Notes: generated by a model not told the origin, from the letters alone. A stretch of 26,003 bases of DNA from Patescibacteria group bacterium (GCA_028698375.1 JAQVDI010000004.1:1-26003), one strand, 5' to 3'; shown: positions 14,501 through 22,194, counted from the stretch's first letter. Numbers and translations are program-made.

Positions 14501-14544
14501 AAACCAAGTTATCGACCCCGGAACGATAACGGTTTAATTCTTTT
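14501..14544 (+). terminator. Hairpin after proS, probable terminator
   Basis: GTTATCG (14508-14514), loop ACCCCGGAA, CGATAAC (14524-14530). The stem is extended by AAACC (14501-14505) pairing with GGTTT (14531-14535) across a two-base bulge. It is followed by AATTCTTTT, an imperfect T-tract. It lies 11 bp after the proS stop, just before the uvrC promoter. Confidence 0.5.
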
Positions 14545-14568
14545 CAAAGAGGGAAAAAACTGTATAAT
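14541..14568 (+). promoter_or_regulatory. uvrC promoter, leaderless
   Basis: TTTTCA (14541-14546), 16-bp spacer, perfect TATAAT (14563-14568). Exactly 6 nt separate TATAAT from the uvrC ATG (14575), so the expected start of transcription coincides with the A of the start codon. Confidence 0.6.
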
Positions 14569-14574
14569 CAGGGT

Positions 14575-15840
14575 ATGTTTAAGCTGAAAGAAATTATTAA
14601 AAATATAAGAAAAATTCCAGAAACACCTGGTGTGTATATTTTTCGTGATCGTGAGAAATCTCCAGTTTATGTGGGCAAGGCAGTAAATTTGCGCAATCGT
14701 TTAGTGTCTCATTTTAAACAAGGAGGGAAAAGTGGCAATATTTTCCGTGATTCTATTTATTTGGATATAAAGGCGACTGAATCAGAAATTGAGGCATTGC
14801 TTTTGGAGGCAGATCTAATCAAACATTTTAAGCCAAAATATAATGTAGTTAAAAAAGATGATAAAAGTTTTCTTTATCTTGTAGTGCGTGATGATAAATT
14901 TCCTTATTTAGAATTTGTGCGGGAAAAAAATTTAAATTTACATAGTCGAGATTTAAGTTTTGGCCCTTTTGTGGAAGGGCGTAGTTTGCGTGAAACAGTT
15001 AAAACTTTACGACAAATTTTTCGTTATCGCGATTGTTGTCCATTAATTTTTGAAAAAGCGGCCAAAAATAAACGACCTTGTCTTTATTATTCTTTAGGTA
15101 GATGCAGCGCACCTTGTATCCAAGGTTTAATTTCTCAAAAAGATTACAAAAAATTAATTCGTGATTTAATTTTATTTTTAAAAAATAAAAAAAGTCGCTT
15201 AATAAAAAAGTGGCAACAAGAAATGTTCATATTATCAGAAGCTAAAAAATATGAACAAGCTTTGATTATTCGTGATCGTTTAAAATCAATTGAGAGATTA
15301 AAAAAACTTCATTTTATAGAAGATTCAGTGCCAAAAGCAAAAAGAATTATTCGCATTGAAATTTATGATGTGGCACAAATTTTTGGTGAAGCGCGTAGCG
15401 GAGCCATGATTGTTTATGGGGGTATTTTATCAACAGATAATGTTATCAGCGGCACTTTTAATAAAAATGAATGGCGTAAGTTTAAATTGTCAAAAGGTAA
15501 AGATGATTTGTCATTGCTCGCGGAAATGGTTGAGAGAAGATTTAAACATGCAGAATGGCAAACGCCCGATTTAATTTTAGTTGATGGTGGGGCTAACCAA
15601 GTGAGATCAATTCAAAAAGTTTTAGAAGAATTTAATTTAGTTTTGCCAGTTGTGGGAATTACTAAAAACAAAAAACATAAAGCCATAAAACCAACCATGC
15701 CGGCTGATCGTTTTAAGTGGCCTTATCTTTTTGATTTGGTACAAAAAAATTGGTTACTTTTTGTTAAATTAGATGATCGAGTCCACCAATTTTCTCAAAG
15801 TTATTTTAAAGAGCAAAGGAAAAGAAAACTTTTTAAATAA
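14575..15840 (+). CDS. uvrC: UvrC excinuclease subunit without C-terminal HhH domain
   Basis: Makes the 3' and 5' incisions in nucleotide excision repair with UvrA and UvrB. In its 421 residues: GIY-YIG nuclease (about 12-95; GVYIF and VYVGKA), a four-cysteine region (C154/C155, C169, C177, C181) like the iron-sulfur-binding region reported for UvrC, a UVR UvrB-binding helix pair (about 215-245), then the RNase H-like nuclease. Its acidic and His residues are present: D265 (IYDVAQ), D337 (LILVDGG) and D400/D401 with H404 (LDDRVHQF). The protein stops about 17 residues later, whereas typical UvrC (about 600 aa) continues into tandem helix-hairpin-helix DNA-binding motifs. The DIS motif is changed to DVA. 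It begins a transcript from a probable leaderless promoter. Confidence 0.94.
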   Translation: MFKLKEIIKNIRKIPETPGVYIFRDREKSPVYVGKAVNLRNRLVSHFKQGGKSGNIFRDSIYLDIKATESEIEALLLEADLIKHFKPKYNVVKKDDKSFLYLVVRDDKFPYLEFVREKNLNLHSRDLSFGPFVEGRSLRETVKTLRQIFRYRDCCPLIFEKAAKNKRPCLYYSLGRCSAPCIQGLISQKDYKKLIRDLILFLKNKKSRLIKKWQQEMFILSEAKKYEQALIIRDRLKSIERLKKLHFIEDSVPKAKRIIRIEIYDVAQIFGEARSGAMIVYGGILSTDNVISGTFNKNEWRKFKLSKGKDDLSLLAEMVERRFKHAEWQTPDLILVDGGANQVRSIQKVLEEFNLVLPVVGITKNKKHKAIKPTMPADRFKWPYLFDLVQKNWLLFVKLDDRVHQFSQSYFKEQRKRKLFK

Positions 15841-15903
15841 TTAATTATTTTTTTGAATTGTTAATTATATTTTTGATATCTTTATTATTGTTATTTATTC
15901 TTT

Positions 15904-15909
15904 TATAAT
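15904..15909 (+). promoter_or_regulatory. Candidate -10 box for yvcK
   Basis: TATAAT, 10 nt before the ATG at 15920; predicted leader about 4 nt. No convincing -35 lies 16-18 bp upstream (TTTATT is the best), and the whole 79-bp gap after uvrC is very T-rich. Confidence 0.4.
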
Positions 15910-15919
15910 TAAATCTCTA

Positions 15920-16936
15920 ATGAAATTAAAAAATTATTTTCAGGCTTGGGCTAAGTGGCTTGCTTATGATCCTTGGGAATTACCGCAAATAGCACCACGA
16001 GTGGTAGTAATTGGGGGTGGTAGTGGTATTGCCAAATTATTAGATGGTTTAAAAGAGCACACTTATAATTTAAGTGCGATTGTCACTGTTTATGATTCTG
16101 GCGGTTCAACTGGCAAGTTGCGTCAAGCTTTTCATATACCAGCTATTGGCGATTTACGGAATTGCATTTTGGCTTTAGCCGAAAAAGAAGATTTGTTGCG
16201 TGAGGTTTTTAACTATCGTTTTGATCGTGGTGGCGGTTTAGAAGGCCATTCAGTGGGTAATTTATTTTTAACTGCGCTTTTAAAAAAATCTAAAAATTTA
16301 GACGAAGCTGCTGCAGTCGCCAGCAAAATTCTTAAAATAAAAGGTAGGGTTTATCCTGCCTCTTTAGATAATGCTTCTCTTTTGGCAGAATTATCTAATG
16401 GCACAACAGTTAGGGGCGAAGCGCGAATTACAGAAGTAGCGGCTGAGACGAATCAAAAAATTAAAGAAGTAAAATTAGTTCCAAAGCAATTAGCTAATAA
16501 AAATGCGCTTAAAGCTATCCGCCAAGCCGACTTAATAATTATTGGACCGGGAAGTTTGTTCACTAGTTTGGTACCTAATTTTTTAATTGAAGGGATTAAA
16601 AAAGAGGTGAATCAGTCTAAGGCGCCTAAAATTTATGTAGTTAACGTTTCCCAAGAAAGAGGGGAGACAATGGGGATGAAGGTAGAAGATCATCTAGATA
16701 TTTTACTTAATCTAGGTTTAAAGTTAGATGTGGCTCTTGTTAACAAAAAAGTTTTGCGTCATGCTGAAGATGTTAGTCGTTTAGGTGAAGTGGAGAACAT
16801 AACAACCAAAAAACAAAAATATCGTGGTATAAAAATTTTACGCCGTAATATAATTAGTTTGAAAAATCCATTGCATCATAGTTCCCAAAAATTAGCACGC
16901 ACTATTGCAAGAGAGTTTTTACAAAAGAAAATTTAG
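15920..16936 (+). CDS. yvcK: YvcK/CofD-like protein (gluconeogenesis/cell-shape factor)
   Basis: A 338-residue member of the YvcK (GlmR)/CofD-like family. In Bacillus this cytoplasmic protein binds UDP-GlcNAc and is needed for growth on gluconeogenic carbon and for normal cell-wall precursor supply. Motifs seen are VVVIGGGSGIAKLLDGLK (28-45), TVYDSGGSTGKLR (56-68), PAIGDLRNCILALAE (74-88) and GHSVGNLFLTAL (109-120), then IIIGPGSLFTSLVPN and the Asn/Val-rich VVNVSQERGETMGM region. A short Trp-rich N-terminal helix (1-25) precedes the Rossmann-like core. It sits directly before tpiA and the glycolytic cluster, which suits a role in carbon flux, though that link is inference. Typical family length is about 320. 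Confidence 0.92.
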   Translation: MKLKNYFQAWAKWLAYDPWELPQIAPRVVVIGGGSGIAKLLDGLKEHTYNLSAIVTVYDSGGSTGKLRQAFHIPAIGDLRNCILALAEKEDLLREVFNYRFDRGGGLEGHSVGNLFLTALLKKSKNLDEAAAVASKILKIKGRVYPASLDNASLLAELSNGTTVRGEARITEVAAETNQKIKEVKLVPKQLANKNALKAIRQADLIIIGPGSLFTSLVPNFLIEGIKKEVNQSKAPKIYVVNVSQERGETMGMKVEDHLDILLNLGLKLDVALVNKKVLRHAEDVSRLGEVENITTKKQKYRGIKILRRNIISLKNPLHHSSQKLARTIAREFLQKKI

Positions 16937-16938
16937 TT

Positions 16939-16944
16939 TATAAT
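16939..16944 (+). promoter_or_regulatory. -10 box for a leaderless tpiA transcript
   Basis: Perfect TATAAT immediately after the yvcK stop, with exactly 6 nt to the tpiA ATG (16951). No good -35 is visible (TTTTTA at 16916-16921). The spacing equals that of uvrC and fba. Confidence 0.45.
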
Positions 16945-16950
16945 AAATTT

Positions 16951-17721
16951 ATGCAACCAATTATCGCTGGCAATTGGAAAATGAATCCGGTAAATATCGC
17001 TGAGGCTAAGTTATTGGTAACCAATTTGAAAAAAATGTTGGTGCCAATTGTGGGCTATGAAGTTATGGTTGTGCCACCTTATCCTTATTTATCAGATTTA
17101 AATACTTTATTGCGATTAACTTCTATCAAAATTGGCGCTCAAAATATTCATGAGCTAAGCTCAGGCGCTTATACTGGTGAAATTTCTTTGCCAATGATTA
17201 GTGATTATATTTCTTTTGTTTTGTTGGGTCATTCAGAAAGGCGTGCTATCGGTGAAACAGATAAACAAATTAATAAAAAAATTCATAAGGCCTTAGAAAA
17301 TGATTTGAAAGTTATTTTATGTGTGGGTGAAGATTTTGAAGAATTTAAACAAAGAAATCATGAAATAATTTTAGATCAGTTAGAAAAAGCTTTAGCTAAT
17401 GTGAGTGTAAAACATATTGAAAAAAATTTACTTATTGCCTATGAACCTGTTTGGGCAATTGGTACTGGTATCCCAGCTGATCCTGATTATGTTGAACGTA
17501 ATGTTTTTTTGATTAAACAATTTATTGCTAGTCTTTATAACAAAGAAATTGTTAAAAATTTGCCTATTTTATACGGCGGCAGTGTTAATGCGAACAATTG
17601 CCAAGATTTTATTGTGAAAAATGGTATTGATGGTTTTTTGGTTGGTGGTGCTAGTCTTGACCCTAAAGAATTTACAAAAATTTGTCAGCAGACGAAAGAA
17701 TTATATTCAACTAAAAAATAA
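16951..17721 (+). CDS. tpiA: Triosephosphate isomerase
   Basis: Interconverts dihydroxyacetone phosphate and glyceraldehyde-3-phosphate in the cytoplasm. Its 256 residues form a TIM barrel with all key residues: N8 and K10 in AGNWKMN, the electrophilic H94 in LLGHSERR, catalytic base E165 in AYEPVWAIGTG (loop 6 follows), and phosphate-binding YGGSVN (208-213) and VGGASL (231-236). The length and motifs are entirely ordinary. The gene begins 14 bp after yvcK and is followed by gap after 16 bp. A TATAAT exactly 6 nt before the ATG suggests that a separate leaderless transcript begins here in addition to any read-through from yvcK. Confidence 0.97.
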   Translation: MQPIIAGNWKMNPVNIAEAKLLVTNLKKMLVPIVGYEVMVVPPYPYLSDLNTLLRLTSIKIGAQNIHELSSGAYTGEISLPMISDYISFVLLGHSERRAIGETDKQINKKIHKALENDLKVILCVGEDFEEFKQRNHEIILDQLEKALANVSVKHIEKNLLIAYEPVWAIGTGIPADPDYVERNVFLIKQFIASLYNKEIVKNLPILYGGSVNANNCQDFIVKNGIDGFLVGGASLDPKEFTKICQQTKELYSTKK

Positions 17722-17726
17722 TAAAT

Positions 17727-17732
17727 AAGGAG
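17727..17732 (+). promoter_or_regulatory. Strong Shine-Dalgarno of gap
   Basis: AAGGAG, 5 nt before the ATG at 17738. It is notable because most genes in this window have no SD; gap is usually highly expressed. Confidence 0.8.
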
Positions 17733-17737
17733 ATTTT

Positions 17738-18745
17738 ATGAAATTTGCGATTAATGGTTTCGGTCGTATCGGCCGTACTTTATTTAGATCAGCTTATAAA
17801 TTAGGTTTAATGCCAAGCGCCTTAAATGATTTGGGGCCAATTGATAATTTAGCATATTTGTTAAAATATGATTCTAGCTACGGCAAATTTGAAGGGGATG
17901 TGCGGATAGAAAATGGCAATTTAATAGTTGATGATAAAGAAATTAAAGTTTTTAATGAACCGGATCCTAAAAAATTGTCTTGGGATGAAGAAGAAATTGA
18001 CTTGGTAATTGAATCAACCGGTAAATTTACCGAGTATGGTCAAGCCAACAATCACATCAGTGCTGGTGCCAAAATGGTTTTAATCTCTGCTCCTTATAAG
18101 GGAGAAAAAGAAATGAAAACCATAATTTATGGTATTAATCATCAAGATCTAAAAGTTGATGATAAAATAGTTTCTATGGCTTCATGTACGACTAATTGTT
18201 TGGTTCCAGTGGCAAAAATTTTAGAAGATGAATTTGGCGTAAAAAAAGCAATGATGAACACGATGCACTCTTTCACAATGGATCAAATGTTGCAAGATGC
18301 ACCTCATAAAGATTTTCGTCGTGGTCGTAATGCTCTTCAGTCAATTATTCCCACTTCAAGTGGTGCTACTATTGCGGCCAGTAGAATTATTCCAGAGCTT
18401 AAAAATAAAATGGATGGTTATTCTTTTCGTGTCCCCACACCCATTGTTTCAGTTTTAGATTTTATAGCTGTGATGAAAAAAGAAGTTAAGGTGGAAGAAT
18501 TGCAAGAAAAATTTAAGCACTATGCTAGCGAAGATAAATTTCTTGGTAGTTTGGAGGTTACGGACGAGCCATTAGTAAGTGTTGATTTCAAGGCTAATGA
18601 GGCGGCCAGTATTGTAGATTTAAATTTAATTCAAGTAGTTGACGGAGATTTGGTGCGGATTGTTGCTTATTATGATAATGAAATGGGATATTCTGCGCGA
18701 ATGGCGAGTCTTATTAAATATATTGGAGAACAAATATTTAATTAA
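17738..18745 (+). CDS. gap: Glyceraldehyde-3-phosphate dehydrogenase
   Basis: Oxidises and phosphorylates glyceraldehyde-3-phosphate to 1,3-bisphosphoglycerate. The 335-residue length is typical. The N-terminal Rossmann motif is NGFGRIGR (6-13); D31 in ALNDLG at the end of strand 2 favours NAD+. The catalytic cysteine is C150 in MASCTTNCL with H177 in MHSFT. The S-loop has PHKDFRRGRNALQSIIPTSSGA, and the C-terminus contains YDNEMGYSARMASLI. The S-loop region reads FTMDQMLQDAPHKDFRRG, a little different from the usual 'YT.DQ...D..H.D.RR.RAA'. It has a strong AAGGAG SD, unlike its neighbours, and follows tpiA by 16 bp. Confidence 0.97.
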   Translation: MKFAINGFGRIGRTLFRSAYKLGLMPSALNDLGPIDNLAYLLKYDSSYGKFEGDVRIENGNLIVDDKEIKVFNEPDPKKLSWDEEEIDLVIESTGKFTEYGQANNHISAGAKMVLISAPYKGEKEMKTIIYGINHQDLKVDDKIVSMASCTTNCLVPVAKILEDEFGVKKAMMNTMHSFTMDQMLQDAPHKDFRRGRNALQSIIPTSSGATIAASRIIPELKNKMDGYSFRVPTPIVSVLDFIAVMKKEVKVEELQEKFKHYASEDKFLGSLEVTDEPLVSVDFKANEAASIVDLNLIQVVDGDLVRIVAYYDNEMGYSARMASLIKYIGEQIFN

Positions 18746-18795
18746 GTTAAAAATCAAACCACAAAAGTTAAAATTAAGCTATCTTTTTATTTAAA

Positions 18796-19842
18796 ATGAA
18801 ATTATTAAAAGATTTGGATCCTAAAGATAAGAAGATTATTGTTCGATTAGATTTTGATGTGCCAGTAAAAAATCAAAAAGTAATTGATGGATTTAGAATT
18901 GACGCTAGCCTACCAACATTAAAATATTTGGCGGATGCGAAAAAATTATATTTAATTGGCCATAGCGGTCGTCCACAAGGCAAACTAGTGGAATCTTTAA
19001 GATTAAAACCGCAAGCTAAATATTTGGCAAAAAAATTAAATTTAAAATTTTCCGAAAGGCCATGTAAATTTTACGAACGCCGTTATTTATTAGGAGAAAA
19101 AATAGAGATTTTAGAAAATTTACGTTTTAACGATGGCGAAGAAATAAATAATCAAAAATTTGCTCAAAAATTAGCTAATTTAGCAGAAGTTTTTGTTTTT
19201 GAAGCTTTTGCGGTTTCGCATAGGGCGCATGCTTCAGTTAGTGGTCTTGCTAAAATTTTGCCTACTTATTTAGGTTTGCGTTGTCAAAAAGAAATAGAAA
19301 TTTTAGATAAATTAAGGAATGAAGCGGATCAAACTGTTGTTTTAGTTGGTGGTGCTAAAATTGATGATAAATCTAAAATTATTAAATCATACAAAGCGCA
19401 AAAAATATTATTTGGAGGTTTAACTGCTGCCGAGGTTTGGTTAAAGAAGAATGAATATAAAAACGAAAAATTTGTTTTACCTACAGACGGCAAAATGTCA
19501 GATGGTGCCATTAAAAATTATGATGATTTGTCTCGTGATGAAATTCTGCAGATACGTGATCTTGGACCCAAAACAATTGCTGCCTATAAAGATATTATGA
19601 AAAATTTAGGTAAAAATATTATTTATGCTGGTCCTATGGGGCAATATGAGAAAAAAGAATTTGCTCAAGGTACATTTCAGTTATTTAAAGCTGGCGTTGC
19701 TAGTGGCAAAAAAACAATTGTTTTGGGAGGAGATTCAGCTTCTGCTGTTCAAATGTTCAAATTAGAAAATCAAATTTCTTATATTTCTGTTGGCGGTGGC
19801 GCGGCTTTAAATTATTTAGCTACAGGCAAAATGGCTTTTTAA
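18796..19842 (+). CDS. pgk: Phosphoglycerate kinase, short and divergent
   Basis: Transfers the acyl-phosphate of 1,3-bisphosphoglycerate to ADP. It has 348 residues against about 390-415 normally. The N-terminal substrate domain keeps the basic patch: VRLDFDVP (usual RxDFNVP, with N changed to D), FRID, GHSGRP (usual SHLGRP), LENLRFNDGEE and SHRAHAS (usual AHRAHAS, in VFEAFAVSHRAHAS instead of VNDAFG...). The C-terminal nucleotide domain is shortened but keeps VLVGGAKIDDK, GGLTAAEVWL, YAGPMGQYE (usual WNGPMGxFE), VLGGDSASAV and SVGGGAALNYL. Context (tpiA-gap-pgk-fba) strongly supports the call. It follows gap by 50 bp with no SD. Whether kinetics are changed cannot be said from the sequence. 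Confidence 0.93.
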   Translation: MKLLKDLDPKDKKIIVRLDFDVPVKNQKVIDGFRIDASLPTLKYLADAKKLYLIGHSGRPQGKLVESLRLKPQAKYLAKKLNLKFSERPCKFYERRYLLGEKIEILENLRFNDGEEINNQKFAQKLANLAEVFVFEAFAVSHRAHASVSGLAKILPTYLGLRCQKEIEILDKLRNEADQTVVLVGGAKIDDKSKIIKSYKAQKILFGGLTAAEVWLKKNEYKNEKFVLPTDGKMSDGAIKNYDDLSRDEILQIRDLGPKTIAAYKDIMKNLGKNIIYAGPMGQYEKKEFAQGTFQLFKAGVASGKKTIVLGGDSASAVQMFKLENQISYISVGGGAALNYLATGKMAF

Positions 19843-19892
19843 TTTTTAATTAATGAGTTTAAGGATTTAATTCTCGCTTGGTTTATTTGTGC

Positions 19893-19898
19893 TATAAT
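19893..19898 (+). promoter_or_regulatory. -10 box for a leaderless fba transcript
   Basis: Perfect TATAAT with exactly 6 nt to the ATG at 19905. The 62-bp gap after pgk contains no obvious -35 at the right distance and no SD. This box also argues against the upstream in-frame TTG (19878) as the start. Confidence 0.5.
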
Positions 19899-19904
19899 AA
19901 GATT

Positions 19905-20741
19905 ATGTTTGTTGTTAACTCTAAAAAAATTATTTTAGGAGCATATAAAAAGCAAAAAGCGATTGGTGCTTTTAACGCTCATAATTTAGAAATTTTTGAA
20001 GCTATTGTTAGCGCTGCCAACTTAATTAAAGCTCCAGTTATTATTCAAGTTACTCCTTCAACTTTAGAATATTTTTCGCCTGCCTATTTTAAGGATTTAG
20101 TTACAACTGCTGGTAAAATTTATCCTAATTTGCCTATTGCCATTCATTTAGATCATGGTAAAGATATTAAACAGGTTTTAGAATGTCTTGAGTTAGGCTT
20201 TAGTTCGGTAATGGTTGATGCAGCTGAAAAAAGTTTAAGTGAAAATATAAAAATTACCAAAAAAGTAGTGAAAATTGCTCGACGTTTTCGTGTATCAGTA
20301 GAGGCAGAAATAGGTGAAATGCCCAACAGCCACAAAAAAAATGGCGCTTGTTTGGTTGATACGGAAGAGGTTAAAAAATTTGTTGAAGAAACTAAAATTG
20401 ATTTTTTGGCTGCACCTCTTGGAACGCGGCATGGGATGAAGGGACCCGAAGGAGCAGAGCACATTAATTTTTCTTATCTTAAAGAAATACATCAAGCAAT
20501 AAAAATCCCTCTTGTTTTACATGGTGCCAGCGGAGTTGCGCGTCAAGAGCTAAAGCGCGCTAGGCTTTATGGTATTGCTAAAATTAATTTTGATACAGCG
20601 ATTAGAAAAATATTTACTAATACTTTGCGTAAATTTATGGGAGCTAATAAAACAGAAGAAGATCCGCGTGTTTATCTGAATGCAGCGGGAGAAGGGGTTG
20701 AAAAAATGATTTCTGAAAAAATAAAAACAATTTATTTTTAA
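19905..20741 (+). CDS. fba: Class II fructose-bisphosphate aldolase
   Basis: A zinc-dependent aldolase that cleaves or forms fructose-1,6-bisphosphate. I chose the ATG at 19905 (MFVVNSKKIILGAYKK; 278 aa), which matches where the family starts. A TTG nine codons upstream is in frame but lies upstream of the TATAAT. Residues seen are catalytic D83 and zinc ligand H84 in HLDHGKD, E134 in VEAEIGE, zinc ligand H176 in GTRHGMKG, zinc ligand H206 in VLHGASG, and the phosphate-binding NFDT (228-231). It could instead be a tagatose-bisphosphate aldolase of the same family, but the glycolytic neighbours favour fructose. The loop after EIGE reads MPNSHKKNGACL rather than the usual Gly-rich form. It ends 3 bp before the sugar kinase. 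Confidence 0.95.
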   Translation: MFVVNSKKIILGAYKKQKAIGAFNAHNLEIFEAIVSAANLIKAPVIIQVTPSTLEYFSPAYFKDLVTTAGKIYPNLPIAIHLDHGKDIKQVLECLELGFSSVMVDAAEKSLSENIKITKKVVKIARRFRVSVEAEIGEMPNSHKKNGACLVDTEEVKKFVEETKIDFLAAPLGTRHGMKGPEGAEHINFSYLKEIHQAIKIPLVLHGASGVARQELKRARLYGIAKINFDTAIRKIFTNTLRKFMGANKTEEDPRVYLNAAGEGVEKMISEKIKTIYF

Positions 20742-20744
20742 TTT

Positions 20745-21722
20745 ATGGAAAAAATTTTTGTTTTAGGGAAAATTTTACAGGATGTAATTTTAGATACGGA
20801 TTTAGAGTTTACAAATAATAATTTTTGTTTTAGTGCTCGCGAAAAGACTTTAGTTTCTAATTTTTTTACTGAACCTGGTGGTGGAGCAGTTAATGTGGGT
20901 TTTAGTTTAAAAAAATTGGGTTTTGAGCCACAGGTTTTGGGTGTTGTGGGCAAAGATTCAGTTGGAGATTATATTAGGAGAGAATTTAAAAAAAGAGGTT
21001 TGGAGACAGCAAATATCGGTGCTTCTCGTGTTTCTAGCGGTAACTCAATTATTATATTAACTAAAAATAAAGCGCACACGGCTTTAATTTACCCTGGCGC
21101 CAATGCTGAACTAAAAGTAGATGATTTTGAATGGAATAAAATTAAAAAATGCCGTTGGTGGTATATTATGTCTTGGGGCAATAATGATTCTAAAATTGTT
21201 GATTCAATTATTAGGCACAAAGAAAAATTAGGTAATCACTTGGCTTTTAATCCTGGTAAAATTCAACTTAATAATTTGTCGCTCGTTAAAAAAATTTTAG
21301 AAATTACTGACATTTTATTTGTTAATGAAGCCGAGTTAGCTGCTATTTTAAATCACAAGATCAACCAAGATCATAAAAAAGCTTTAGCAGAAGTTGTGGG
21401 TATGGGTCCTAAAATTGTGGTTTTAACTTTGGGTGCTGCTGGTTCTTTGGTTTATAATGGCTTCAAGTTTTATCAAGCGCCAATTTATCCTGTTAGCCAA
21501 AGCGATGCTTTGGGCGCAGGTGATGCTTATTCTAGTGCTTTTTTAGCTTGGTTTATCAAAACTGGTAAAATTGAAGACGCGATTAAAGCAGCTACTTTTA
21601 ATTCTGGTAGCGTGGTTGAAGGTGTTGGCGCGCTTTCCGGTCAACTTGCCGCTAAAAAAATCAAAGAAATGATTAATAAAATTGATTTAAAAATAGTGGA
21701 AGAAGAATATAATTTGGACTAA
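20745..21722 (+). CDS. PfkB/ribokinase-family sugar kinase
   Basis: An ATP-dependent carbohydrate kinase of 325 residues. PfkB signature 1 is the GGGAVNVGFSLKKLG region (45-59). Signature 2 is SDALGAGDAYSSAF (253-266), with catalytic base D260 and the GAGD anion hole; the usual DT-GAGD threonine is alanine here. FVNEAELAAIL (192-202) and VVLTLGAAGSLV (225-236) are also typical. The substrate cannot be read from sequence; the family includes ribokinase, fructokinase, adenosine kinase and the minor phosphofructokinase. Its 3-bp spacing after fba, in a cluster with tpiA, gap and pgk, makes a phosphofructokinase-like role attractive, but this is inference. It is the last gene before a fresh consensus promoter. 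Confidence 0.9.
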   Translation: MEKIFVLGKILQDVILDTDLEFTNNNFCFSAREKTLVSNFFTEPGGGAVNVGFSLKKLGFEPQVLGVVGKDSVGDYIRREFKKRGLETANIGASRVSSGNSIIILTKNKAHTALIYPGANAELKVDDFEWNKIKKCRWWYIMSWGNNDSKIVDSIIRHKEKLGNHLAFNPGKIQLNNLSLVKKILEITDILFVNEAELAAILNHKINQDHKKALAEVVGMGPKIVVLTLGAAGSLVYNGFKFYQAPIYPVSQSDALGAGDAYSSAFLAWFIKTGKIEDAIKAATFNSGSVVEGVGALSGQLAAKKIKEMINKIDLKIVEEEYNLD

Positions 21723-21782
21723 TTTTTTAGGTTATTACCTTTGAATTTTATGTGCTCTAAAAATTTCTTGCATTTTTAATAG

Positions 21783-21811
21783 TTGACAGGACTTTTTTAA
21801 GAAATTATAAT
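21783..21811 (+). promoter_or_regulatory. Perfect consensus promoter of the sugar-nucleotide cassette
   Basis: TTGACA (21783-21788), 17-bp spacer, TATAAT (21806-21811): a full match to the sigma70 consensus at optimal spacing. Predicted start near 21818 leaves about 6 nt before the ATG at 21824, with no SD. Confidence 0.85.
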
Positions 21812-21823
21812 TAGCAAGCCGTT

Positions 21824-22180
21824 ATGAAAAAGTATGAAAAAATAATTTCTAAGTTTGCTAAAAAGCCATGGGGCGATTTTAAGCAATTTATTGAAAATAT
21901 TCCATGCAGTGTTAAAATTTTGACCATTAAGCCTAAAGAAGAATTAAGCTTGCAATATCATCAAAACAGAGACGAATTTTGGTATATTTTAAGCGGTACA
22001 GGAGAAGTTGTGATTAACAATAAAAAATATCAGGCAGTTTCAAGTAAAGAATTTTTTATTTTAAGAAAAATACCCCATCAGGCGAAAGCTGGTAATAAAT
22101 CATTAAAAATTTTAGAAATATCTTTAGGGCAATTTGCGGAAACTGATATTGTTAGATTAAGTGATAAATATAATCGTTAA
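21824..22180 (+). CDS. Cupin, mannose-6-phosphate isomerase type II-like
   Basis: A 118-residue single-domain cupin. It matches the C-terminal isomerase domain of bifunctional ManC/AlgA-type enzymes: KPWGDFKQF (14-22), VKILTIKPKEELSLQYHQNRDEFWYILSGTGEVV with likely metal ligands Q44, H46 and E51, KIPHQAKA with H85, then LEISLGQFAETDIVRLSDKYNR, the family's standard end. In those enzymes the domain interconverts fructose-6-phosphate and mannose-6-phosphate. Here the guanylyltransferase half is not fused but a nucleotidyltransferase gene follows 14 bp downstream, a split arrangement that supports a joint sugar-nucleotide pathway. The usual HRxE has become HQNRDE. It is the first gene of a transcript from a perfect promoter. 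The exact sugar is uncertain. Confidence 0.88.
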   Translation: MKKYEKIISKFAKKPWGDFKQFIENIPCSVKILTIKPKEELSLQYHQNRDEFWYILSGTGEVVINNKKYQAVSSKEFFILRKIPHQAKAGNKSLKILEISLGQFAETDIVRLSDKYNR

Positions 22181-22194
22181 ACTAAATTTTAATT

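Noticed and set aside
19878..19904. Upstream TTG start for fba
   Set aside because: It lies upstream of the TATAAT, adds nine residues outside family similarity and has no SD.
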